Of a stretch of 15,381 nt of DNA, positions 7,213 to 13,677 are shown piece by piece. Each line of letters begins with the position of its first letter. Position 1 is the first letter of the stretch. Both the position numbers and the translations under genes were made by a program. This DNA comes from an uncultured Gammaproteobacteria bacterium (lineage in GTDB: Bacteria; Pseudomonadota; Gammaproteobacteria; Pseudomonadales; Pseudohongiellaceae). Location: positions 1 through 15,381 of the forward strand of contig CAISYX010000309.1 in the NCBI GenBank assembly GCA_903889815.1, in the 5' to 3' direction. The notes under the pieces are model-generated. The model saw nothing but the letters and a program-made list of their open reading frames with translations. It was not told the origin of the DNA and made no database searches.

Positions 7213-8301
7213 TCAGGCCGCCAGCAGGGCGTCGCATTCCTGCGCGATAGCGGCGCTGTCGGTCAGTTGTGCAAACCACGCCTCCTCGCGTCCGTGCAGC
7301 AGCCCGAAAAGCACGCCCAGCACGGCGCCACGGTGCACGTTGTCGCCGCCGACATTGGCATTGGCCAGCAGGCCCGCGCGGGGGTCATCCCGGTATTTGT
7401 ACGCCAGGTAGAGGATCGCGGGCCAGGAATCGCTGATGTAGCAGGCGCTGGAGAACAGGCGGCCCACCACATCCCGGTCGCCCCGGCCCTTGCGCAGCAG
7501 TGCCGGCAAGTCCAGCCCCAGGCTGCGTTGCGCACAGGCGGCAAGCAGAGCGTCGGCAGCGGTATCTGGTGCGCGCAGCAGCAGTGCATCCAGCAGGGCG
7601 GTGTAGGCATCGCACACCCGCGCCAGCGCGTCGTCCGGATGAGTCAGGAGCAGATGGGTCCGGCACTGAGCCTGGGCCTCCTCCAGTGACACTCCATGCA
7701 GGCGCAGCGACAGCAACAGAGCGGCGATACTGACCAGTCCGCCCACCGAAGGGGTGTCATGGGTCACTGCAGCGCAACGCTCGGGCGGGCGGCCGCCCTC
7801 CAGATTTGCGAAGAAGCCGCGGTGCCAGGATTCGGCATAGGTGTCAGGGTGGGCCGGGGGCTCGGCGGTCATGAAGGCGATGTAGTCCCGCAGAAAATGC
7901 TCCGGCTGATACAGCCCGCCATCCGTCGTCAGGGTGCGCATCAGCACCCGGGTGCAATGGGCATTGAGGGTGTTCTCGCCCGCCTGCATGCCCTGGTGAT
8001 AATGCATGCCAGGCACGCCCCAGAACTGCCGCCGGCCTTTCAGGATCACGTCGCCCACAATCTCGCGCTGGCCGCCCTGACTGCCGCGTCCGCCATGGCG
8101 GGTGGAATGCAGCACCATGATGGACGAAGGATGCTGCGCGGGCGCTGCTTCAAGGCGCTGGACACCGCCGGGGAAGGCGCGGTCGATGTCCAGCGGGTTG
8201 TAGTACCAGTGCACCGGCATGGCCAGGGCATCGCCGACAAACTGATTGCGCAGGGCGGCGCGGGCCCGTTGTGTGGCGAGAGGATCAGTGAGGGGAATCA
8301 T
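7213..8301 (-). CDS. ADP-ribosylglycohydrolase (ARH/DraG) family protein with variant metal motifs
   Basis: ARH/DraG enzymes are all-alpha dimetal hydrolases that remove ADP-ribose from proteins or small molecules. This 362-residue protein has the family opening FVGDALAMPVHW (21-32), a central HDTPSVGGLVS (181-191) and the C-terminal NVGGDNVHRGAVLG (316-329), where Asp320 and Arg324 stand in the metal region. Instead of the usual DDT-type motif near residue 110 it has AGENTLNA (107-114), and the C-terminal DTD is GDN, so the metal site is altered. I believe AGENTLN is a feature of a subfamily rather than damage, but the substrate of that subfamily is unknown to me. The ATG overlaps the LysR stop codon (ATGA, 8298-8301) and has GGAG about 5 nt upstream, so the two are probably cotranscribed. 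There is no signal peptide; it should be cytoplasmic. Confidence 0.85.
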   Translation of the reverse strand: MIPLTDPLATQRARAALRNQFVGDALAMPVHWYYNPLDIDRAFPGGVQRLEAAPAQHPSSIMVLHSTRHGGRGSQGGQREIVGDVILKGRRQFWGVPGMHYHQGMQAGENTLNAHCTRVLMRTLTTDGGLYQPEHFLRDYIAFMTAEPPAHPDTYAESWHRGFFANLEGGRPPERCAAVTHDTPSVGGLVSIAALLLSLRLHGVSLEEAQAQCRTHLLLTHPDDALARVCDAYTALLDALLLRAPDTAADALLAACAQRSLGLDLPALLRKGRGDRDVVGRLFSSACYISDSWPAILYLAYKYRDDPRAGLLANANVGGDNVHRGAVLGVLFGLLHGREEAWFAQLTDSAAIAQECDALLAA

Positions 8302-9263
8302 GTTGTCTCCGGCGGCTTCAGAAGGGGCTCACCGGGGGTATACGCTTCAGCGATCCAGTCGGGTCTTATGCAGTCCTGCAGATGTTCACTGATGAACTGC
8401 ATCAGGCGCTGAGCGGCATGGGGCAGGCGTCGCCCTTCGTGCAGCACGATGTACCAGTGGCTGGGCAGCGGGAAGCCCTCCACCGCGAGCACGGCATAGT
8501 GCTCGCGGCCTTCCTGCAGCGTGTGCTCCGAGATCACGGACAGCCCCAGCCCTGAAGCCACGCTCAGGCGGATGGCCTCGTTGCTCTCGATCTGCATGGT
8601 GTTGTGCAGCGCATGCCCTTCCTGGCTCAACCAGGCCTCGAACCTCATGCGGGTGGCCGAGCCCGGTTCACGGATCAGGAAGCGTTCGGCCAGCAGGTCC
8701 TCGAAGCGCAGGTCAGCGCGACCGGCGGCCCAGTGGTCAGTGGGCGCGATGATCTGCAGCGGGTTCTTGATGATGCGCGTGGCGCTGACATGCTCGCCCG
8801 TGGGCGGGTGGCTGAACAGGTAGACGTCGTCGGCCTGCTGCAGAAAGCGCTGCAGCACGTGGGCGCGGTTGCCGATGTTCAGGGTGATCTGCACTTTCGG
8901 GTAAACACGGGCGAAGGCCCCGAGAATGCGCGGCACCACGTACTTGGCCGTGGTCACGATGCCGATGCTGATGTGGCCGGCTTCTCCCGTGCGCACGCGG
9001 TCCAGTGAACTGCTCAGCTCCTCAAGCCGGGTCAGCACGTCGCTGGCTGCTGCATGCAGGGCGTGGCCCGCGTCGGTGGGCACCAGCCGGCCTTCGCGCT
9101 GTTCCAGCAGTTTCTCGCCCAGCACATCGGCAAGCCGCTTGATCTGCAGGGATACCGTGGGCTGGGTCAGATGCAGCTCGCGGGCGGTGGCCGACAGATT
9201 GCCCGAGCGGACGGCGGCCACGAACACTTGCAGTTGACGGACGCTGAGGTGGCGGATGTTCAT
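8298..9263 (-). CDS. LysR-family transcriptional regulator, CbbR/CmpR-like
   Basis: This 321-residue DNA-binding regulator has an N-terminal winged helix-turn-helix (about residues 5-62, with SGNLSATARELHLTQPTVSLQIKRL as its core) and a periplasmic-binding-like effector domain from about residue 85. Its opening RHLSVRQLQVFVAAVRSGN resembles the CbbR/CmpR branch, which governs carbon fixation and bicarbonate transport; that placement is from memory. The ATG at 9263 is preferred because GGAG lies 6 nt upstream; the ATG at 9275 lacks a ribosome-binding site. It is transcribed away from the SbtA-purE-purK operon with a 106-bp shared control region, the classic layout for a LysR target. It overlaps the downstream ARH-family gene by 4 nt. 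Confidence 0.92.
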   Translation of the reverse strand: MNIRHLSVRQLQVFVAAVRSGNLSATARELHLTQPTVSLQIKRLADVLGEKLLEQREGRLVPTDAGHALHAAASDVLTRLEELSSSLDRVRTGEAGHISIGIVTTAKYVVPRILGAFARVYPKVQITLNIGNRAHVLQRFLQQADDVYLFSHPPTGEHVSATRIIKNPLQIIAPTDHWAAGRADLRFEDLLAERFLIREPGSATRMRFEAWLSQEGHALHNTMQIESNEAIRLSVASGLGLSVISEHTLQEGREHYAVLAVEGFPLPSHWYIVLHEGRRLPHAAQRLMQFISEHLQDCIRPDWIAEAYTPGEPLLKPPETT

Positions 9264-9369
9264 GACGCGCTCCATAGAGGATGTTCAATGACAAGTCTGG
9301 AAAACATTTATTGGAAAATATACGGCAGCGTCCGGACAATCGCCACCGCTTGTTCACCAGGACTCTCCA
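9264..9369. promoter_or_regulatory. Divergent control region between LysR and the SbtA-purE-purK operon
   Basis: This 106-bp region has an AT-rich core in GC-rich surroundings. It contains an imperfect dyad, ATTTATTGGAAAATAT (9306-9321), of the general LysR-box kind, and a direct repeat TGGAAAA at 9298-9304 and 9312-9318, 14 nt apart. A GTCCGGAC palindrome lies at 9330-9337. The plus-strand ribosome-binding site is CAGGA at about 9358-9362. Exact -35 and -10 elements are unclear, though TATACG at 9319-9324 could be a -10. Confidence 0.55.
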
Positions 9370-10302
9370 ATGCCCGATATCGTCATCGCCTTCTTCGCCC
9401 TCGGCCTGCTGGCCGGCCTGCTCAAATCCGATCTGAAAGTCCCCTCCGCCATCTATGAAACCCTGACGATTCTGCTGATGCTGGCCCTGGGCATCAAAGG
9501 TGGTCTGTCCCTGCACAGCCATACGGGCGCTGTGCGGGTGGGGGATCTGGCCCTGATTGCGCTCTACGGCGCGCTGATTCCCATGCTGCTCTACCCCGTG
9601 CTGCGCGGCGCGGTGCGACTGGGCACCGCCGATGCGGCCAGCATCGCGGCCCACTTCGGCTCTGTGAGCGCCGCCACCTTCGCTGTGGCAGTGGCCTTTG
9701 CCGACACCCGGGCACTTCCCTTGCTGCCCGAGACCAGCCTCTATCTGGTGGTGCTGGAGCTGCCGGCGATTGTGGCCATGCTGCTGTTCCATCGCCGCCA
9801 CAGTGCAAAGCCGGTCAGCTCTGGCAGCGTGTGGCACGAGGCGCTGACCAATCGCGGCGTGATGCTGCTGGCGGGGGGCATTGTGCTGGGCTGGGCGTAT
9901 GGTCCCCAGGGACTGGCCCCCATCGAGCCGGCCCTGATCGGCGGCTTCCAGACCTTCCTGGCCCTGTTCCTGCTGGAGATGGGCATCTGCACTGCCGCCG
10001 TGTGCCGCCCGTTGCCATGGGTGCACTGGCGGGTGCTGGTGTTTGCGGCACTTGCCCCTTTTGCGCTTGCCTGGTGTGGCATTGCGCTGGCGCTGCTGCT
10101 GGACTTGCCAGTCGGCAGTGCCCTGGTGCTGACGGCGCTCAGTGCCAGCGCTTCGTATATCGCGGCCCCGGCCATCGTCCGCAAAGCCATGCCCGAAGCC
10201 AATTCCGGACTGGCAATGCTCGCCGCCCTCGGCGTAACCTTCCCCATCAATGTACTGGTGGGTATCCCGCTCTATTTCCAGTGGGTAATGCTGTTTCAAT
10301 GA
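9370..10302 (+). CDS. SbtA-type sodium-dependent bicarbonate permease
   Basis: Probable inner-membrane Na+/HCO3- symporter. The 310-residue protein is almost entirely hydrophobic, with about ten membrane segments in two related halves. It carries the SbtA family signatures FALGLLAGLLKSDLKVP (9-25), IYETLTILLMLALGIKGG (28-45), AAHFGSVSAATFAVAVA (92-108) and, near the end, SASYIAAPAIVRKAMPEAN, LGVTFPINVLVGIPLY. It begins with an ATG and an AGGA about 7 nt upstream. It is the first gene of an operon: the purE start lies 12 nt after its stop. No SbtB-type PII partner follows, unlike in cyanobacteria. Heterotrophs also carry this family, and actual bicarbonate transport by such homologues is less well proven. 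The context with bicarbonate-using PurK supports that role. Confidence 0.9.
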   Translation: MPDIVIAFFALGLLAGLLKSDLKVPSAIYETLTILLMLALGIKGGLSLHSHTGAVRVGDLALIALYGALIPMLLYPVLRGAVRLGTADAASIAAHFGSVSAATFAVAVAFADTRALPLLPETSLYLVVLELPAIVAMLLFHRRHSAKPVSSGSVWHEALTNRGVMLLAGGIVLGWAYGPQGLAPIEPALIGGFQTFLALFLLEMGICTAAVCRPLPWVHWRVLVFAALAPFALAWCGIALALLLDLPVGSALVLTALSASASYIAAPAIVRKAMPEANSGLAMLAALGVTFPINVLVGIPLYFQWVMLFQ

Positions 10303-10314
10303 GAGGAGACTGAA

Positions 10315-10812
10315 ATGACCAAGCGTGTTGCCATCGTGATGGGTTCCAGAAATGACTGGGACACCCTGTCAGCAGCTGCCGTGCTGATGGATGAGCTGCA
10401 GGTGGACTGGAGTGCCGAGGTCGTGTCGGCCCACCGCACGCCCGAGAAGCTGTTCGCCTTCGCCGCGGGCGCCGCGGCTGCGGGCGTGCAGGTGATCATT
10501 GCCGGCGCCGGCGGTGCGGCCCATCTGCCGGGCATGGTGGCCGCCTGCACGCCGCTGCCTGTGCTGGGGGTGCCTGTGCAGAGCAAGGCTCTGAACGGCC
10601 TGGACAGTCTGCTGTCCATCGTGCAGATGCCCCGGGGCGTGGCGGTAGGTACCCTGGCCATCGGCGCGGCAGGGGCCGCCAATGCGGGCCTGCTGGCAGC
10701 GCAGATTCTGGCGCTGCATGACGAGGCCCTGCGTGCCCGGCTGGACGCCTGGCGCGCGCAGCAGACGGCGCGGGTGATGAATGATCGGCAGCCGCTGGTG
10801 GTGACGCCATGA
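10315..10812 (+). CDS. N5-carboxyaminoimidazole ribonucleotide mutase, class I PurE
   Basis: It converts N5-CAIR, the PurK product, to CAIR in de novo purine synthesis in the cytoplasm. The 165-residue length is typical of class I PurE. Conserved motifs are MGSRNDWDT (9-17; usually GSxSDW, so Asn replaces Ser), VSAHRTPE (37-44) with His40, GAGGAAHLPGM (64-74) with His70, and GVPVQSKALNGLDSLLSIVQMP (85-106). A GAGGAG sits 5-6 nt before the ATG. It is the middle gene of the SbtA-purE-purK operon and overlaps purK by ATGA (10809-10812). Confidence 0.97.
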   Translation: MTKRVAIVMGSRNDWDTLSAAAVLMDELQVDWSAEVVSAHRTPEKLFAFAAGAAAAGVQVIIAGAGGAAHLPGMVAACTPLPVLGVPVQSKALNGLDSLLSIVQMPRGVAVGTLAIGAAGAANAGLLAAQILALHDEALRARLDAWRAQQTARVMNDRQPLVVTP

Positions 10813-11879
10813 CCCAGGTCTGGGTGCTGGGAGACGGGCAACTGGGCAGCATGCTGCACGAGGCCGGGCGTCGCCTGGGCATCGTTGTGTCCCCGCAGTC
10901 TCCGGACGATCTGCAGGCCCTTGCCGCACTGGCCGACATGCCCCCGGACATCATCACTGCAGAGCGCGAACACTGGCCCGACAACGTCTTCACCCGCGCG
11001 TTGCAGGCCCATCCTGCCTGGCTGAATGCGCCTGCCTTCGCCGTGCTGGCTGACCGCCAGTCGCAGAAAGCGCTGCTGGATGCGCTGCAGTTGCCGACGG
11101 CACCCTGGTGTCCGGTGACTCAGGATGCCCATGTCGGGACGCTGCGGGCAGCGCTGGGGGGCGAGTTTCTGCTCAAGCAGCGGCGCGGTGCTTATGATGG
11201 CCGGGGGCAGTGGCGCTCGGACAAGGCCAGCGGAATCAGTCTGCCGGACTGGCGCACCGAGGCCATCGCCGAGCGTCGCATCCAGTTCAGCACTGAGCTG
11301 TCCCTGATCGGCGCCCGCGATGCCGCAGGCAACATGGTGTTCTACGAGCTGACCGAGAACTTTCACGCCGACGGCATCCTGCAGATCAGCGTGATGCAGC
11401 CCGGGCGCTATGCCAGCCTGCAGCGTGTGGCCGAGCAATACCACGCACGTCTGATGACGCATCTGCGGTATCAGGGCGTGCTGGCCATTGAATTCTTCCT
11501 GACCCCGGAGGGCTTGCTCATCAACGAAGTGGCGCCACGGGTGCACAACTCAGGTCACTGGATGGACGGGGGTGCCTCCATCAGCCAGTTCGAAATGCAT
11601 CTGCGGGCGATTGCCGGACTGCCCCTGGTCACACCTCTGCAGCCGGGTTGCAGCGTCATGGTCAACATCATCGGCGAGCAAGCGCACCCGGGGTGTCTGG
11701 CATTGCCCGGCACGCAGCTGCACTGGTACGGCAAACAGCCACGCGCGGGTCGCAAGCTGGGGCATATGAATTTCTTCCATCCGGACCGGGAGCAGGCTGT
11801 GCAATGGCTGCGGGCGCTGCCGCTGGAGGCGCCCTTCGAGGAAAGCCGCCGCCTGGCGCTGAGTGCCCTCGAAGGATAA
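10809..11879 (+). CDS. N5-carboxyaminoimidazole ribonucleotide synthase, PurK
   Basis: ATP-grasp enzyme that joins AIR and bicarbonate, using ATP, to make N5-CAIR. The 356-residue protein begins with the substrate-binding VWVLGDGQLGSML (4-16). It contains the ATP-grasp lysine Lys123, the glycine-rich loop GAYDGRGQ (127-134), metal ligands Glu228 and Glu240, and INEVAPRVHNSGHW (238-251; the usual Pro is Val). The family C-terminal KLGHMN is at 316-321. Its start overlaps the purE stop (ATGA), implying translational coupling. The stop lies only 6 bp from the stop of the converging HNH gene. Dependence on bicarbonate gives a direct reason for the upstream permease. Confidence 0.96.
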   Translation: MTQVWVLGDGQLGSMLHEAGRRLGIVVSPQSPDDLQALAALADMPPDIITAEREHWPDNVFTRALQAHPAWLNAPAFAVLADRQSQKALLDALQLPTAPWCPVTQDAHVGTLRAALGGEFLLKQRRGAYDGRGQWRSDKASGISLPDWRTEAIAERRIQFSTELSLIGARDAAGNMVFYELTENFHADGILQISVMQPGRYASLQRVAEQYHARLMTHLRYQGVLAIEFFLTPEGLLINEVAPRVHNSGHWMDGGASISQFEMHLRAIAGLPLVTPLQPGCSVMVNIIGEQAHPGCLALPGTQLHWYGKQPRAGRKLGHMNFFHPDREQAVQWLRALPLEAPFEESRRLALSALEG

Positions 11880-11890
11880 GTCTTCTTACC
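11874..11890. terminator. Small symmetrical hairpin covering two converging stop codons
   Basis: TAAG (11877-11880) pairs with CTTA (11885-11888) around a 4-nt loop, with a GG/CC pair outside one bulged A. The purK TAA and the HNH-gene TAA are inside the two arms. It is too weak for an efficient intrinsic terminator and may be chance; no other terminator is visible between the converging genes. Confidence 0.25.
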
Positions 11891-12185
11891 CCACTTTCTG
11901 GCGGGCTACCCACGCGAAATGGCGCTGCAGGGTCTCGTCCTGCAGCAGCTGCGCCGGGCTGGCGAAGTGCTTGCCCAGGGTCATCTCGTCGTAGGTCTTG
12001 TGAATGCCTTTGTGGCACAGCGTGCAGATGAAGATGCCGCTGGCGAGCTGGTCCCGGGAATAGTGCTTCTGGAACCAGACGCGCCGGTGCATCTTGCGGG
12101 GAATCAGATGGTGGAACGTGAGCAGAGTCTCGCGCGCGCACAGCAGACAGCTGCCGGGCTTGCGGAAGCGCGCATTGGTCTGCAC
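11886..12185 (-). CDS. Small HNH endonuclease-like zinc protein
   Basis: This 99-residue protein has a CLLC knuckle (Cys13, Cys16), the HNH-type FHHLIPRK (24-31, His25-His26) and a second cluster FICTLCHKGIHK (52-63; Cys54, Cys57, His58, His62). That is the layout of a treble-clef HNH fold with a structural zinc, so DNA or RNA cleavage is possible. I recall stand-alone proteins of about this size with FHHLIPRK and HKxYDEMTL motifs in many proteobacteria, but no function for them. The GTG at 12185 is chosen because GGAG lies 6 nt upstream; a GTG at 12209 would overlap the SDR gene by 7 nt and add eight residues. It probably shares a transcript with the SDR gene. It carries no sign of being a homing or restriction enzyme. 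Confidence 0.82.
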   Translation of the reverse strand: MQTNARFRKPGSCLLCARETLLTFHHLIPRKMHRRVWFQKHYSRDQLASGIFICTLCHKGIHKTYDEMTLGKHFASPAQLLQDETLQRHFAWVARQKVG

Positions 12186-12202
12186 GCCCTGCTCCAACGC
12201 CG

Positions 12203-12964
12203 TTACCACGGCACGGTCTCACCGGCATAGTCCACGAAGCGGGCGTCGCCAGGTGTGGCGGGCTGTGCCATCACGTCCAGCAGGCACTGGGCCGTGTGCG
12301 CCGCCGTGAACAGCGCGCCCTCGGGCACGCTGCGGTGGAAGGGGGCCGACAGGGGGGTGTCCACAGTGCCCGGATGGTAGGCCAGCAGCGTGACATTCGG
12401 TGCCCGGCGGCCGTACTCGATGGCCGAAGTCTGCAGCAGCATGTTCAGCGCGGCCTTGGCGGCTCGATAGCTGTACCAGCCACCCTTGCGATTGTCGGCA
12501 ATGCTGCCCACCCTGGCGCTCAGCACCGCCACGCTGCAGGGCAGGGGGCCTGCCAGAACCGGCAGCAGTGCACTCAGCCACAGTGCGGGCAGCACGGCAT
12601 TGATGCGCAGGTATTCCAGCATCTGGCCTGCCTGCAGGTCTTCCAGTCGTTTTTCAGGGCGCAATGTGGCGTTGTGCAGCACGCCCAGGCAGATCAGAAC
12701 CCGCACGATCCGGCCGCGACAGTCGGCCAGCTGCGCCACAATGTCCCGCAGAGAAGCGTCCGAGTAATCGCTCTCGAGCGACGTGATGTGCGCCGCGTCG
12801 GGCACCGCCGCGCTGTTGCGACTGATGGCCACGATCTGCAGGTCGGGGGACTGCGCATGCAGCAGGGTCATGGTGGCCAGCCCGATATGGCTGCTGGCGC
12901 CGATCACCAGGGCGACGTGGGCGGTGTTCTCGGCGGGGATGACTGCGGAAGCGGAATTCGACAT
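12203..12964 (-). CDS. C-factor-like short-chain dehydrogenase/reductase
   Basis: This 253-residue cytoplasmic oxidoreductase has a Rossmann fold. The cofactor loop is IGASSHIG (21-28), and the catalytic residues appear as Asn122 (RINAVLP), Ser149 (LSARVGS), Tyr166 and Lys170 (YSYRAAKAA). HPGTVDTPLSAPF (197-209) is typical of the CsgA/C-factor-like branch of SDRs. The start ATG at 12964 has GAGAGA about 8 nt upstream. The gene is divergent from the glutathione peroxidase gene. Its stop overlaps the possible upstream start of the HNH gene. The substrate is unknown; the family covers many small carbonyl or alcohol substrates. Confidence 0.9.
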   Translation of the reverse strand: MSNSASAVIPAENTAHVALVIGASSHIGLATMTLLHAQSPDLQIVAISRNSAAVPDAAHITSLESDYSDASLRDIVAQLADCRGRIVRVLICLGVLHNATLRPEKRLEDLQAGQMLEYLRINAVLPALWLSALLPVLAGPLPCSVAVLSARVGSIADNRKGGWYSYRAAKAALNMLLQTSAIEYGRRAPNVTLLAYHPGTVDTPLSAPFHRSVPEGALFTAAHTAQCLLDVMAQPATPGDARFVDYAGETVPW

Positions 12965-13095
12965 GGCGATGGTCTCTCAAGGGGGCAGGACTTGTTCAGG
13001 TGAAGCGGATACGCCTATGCTGTGGGCACGGATCAGCAATCCAGCGGCCCCGGCGCCGCGTACCAAGCTCACTCTCACACAGGACGGAACACCCC
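12965..13095. promoter_or_regulatory. Divergent promoter region between the SDR and peroxidase genes
   Basis: This 131-bp gap must hold promoters for both directions. A weak plus-strand candidate is TTGTTC (12992-12997), an 18-nt spacer and TATGCT (13016-13021). The minus-strand promoter is not obvious. No known operator sequence was recognised. Confidence 0.3.
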
Positions 13096-13677
13096 ATGTC
13101 ATCGCTTCGACGTCTCGCCCGCACGGCCACCGCCAGCGCGGCCCTGCTTTTCGCTTTCTCTTCCCTGTCCGCCGCACAGGCGCAGACCCCTGCAGACGCC
13201 GATGGCGCCTGCATCGACTGGCTGGATCACGACATGGGCAAACTCAACAGCTCGGAGCGCCACGATCTGTGCGCACTGACGGCCGGCAAGGCCGTGCTGG
13301 TGGTCAACACCGCGAGCTTCTGTGGCTTCACGCCGCAGTTTGAAGGGCTCGAGGCGCTGTATCAGAAATACAAGGACGACGGGTTGATGATCGTGGGCTT
13401 TCCTTCGGATGACTTCAACCAGGAGTCCAATGACGCGGCCGAGATCGCTGAAGTGTGCTTCATCAACTACGGTGTGAGCTTCCCGATGACCTCCGTGGTG
13501 AAGGTGAAAGGGGCCGATGCGCACCCGATCTTCCAGAAGCTGCATGTGCAGGGCGAGCCGCAGTGGAACTTCAACAAGTATCTGGTCAGCAAGTCGGGCG
13601 AAGTCGTGGCGCATTACGGCAGCACGGTTGACCCGGACTCTGCCACGCTCATCCAGGCCATCGAGCAGCAGCTTTGA
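13096..13677 (+). CDS. Secreted glutathione peroxidase-family peroxidase (two-cysteine, thioredoxin-type)
   Basis: Probable periplasmic thiol peroxidase acting on hydrogen peroxide or lipid hydroperoxides. The 193-residue precursor has a signal peptide ending AQAQ (about residue 30). The catalytic tetrad is visible: Cys76 (TASFCGFTPQ), Gln109 (FNQES), Trp157 and Asn158 (QWNFNKYL). Cys121 (AEVCFINYG) sits where plant and insect thioredoxin-dependent GPx enzymes have the resolving cysteine, so thioredoxin-like donors are likelier than glutathione. The usual NQF before the catalytic Gln is DDF here. The start at 13096 begins the signal peptide; the frame extends to 13000 but that part looks non-coding. 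The ribosome-binding site is weak. Its stop overlaps the next gene's TTG start (TTGA). Confidence 0.9.
   Translation: MSSLRRLARTATASAALLFAFSSLSAAQAQTPADADGACIDWLDHDMGKLNSSERHDLCALTAGKAVLVVNTASFCGFTPQFEGLEALYQKYKDDGLMIVGFPSDDFNQESNDAAEIAEVCFINYGVSFPMTSVVKVKGADAHPIFQKLHVQGEPQWNFNKYLVSKSGEVVAHYGSTVDPDSATLIQAIEQQL

Noticed and set aside
9022..10299. A 425-codon minus-strand frame across the LysR 5' end and SbtA
   Set aside because: It is Gln/His/Arg-rich, crosses a regulatory region and is antisense to a highly conserved permease.
10296..11546. A 416-codon minus-strand frame opposite purE and purK
   Set aside because: Both sense genes match their families over their full length; the antisense translation shows no domain.
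11874..11890. A bidirectional terminator between purK and the HNH gene
   Set aside because: The stem is only four continuous base pairs without T-runs; it is listed only as a weak candidate.
13000..13095. N-terminal extension of the peroxidase from 13000
   Set aside because: The extra residues are Arg-rich without a motif and would bury the signal peptide that begins at 13096.
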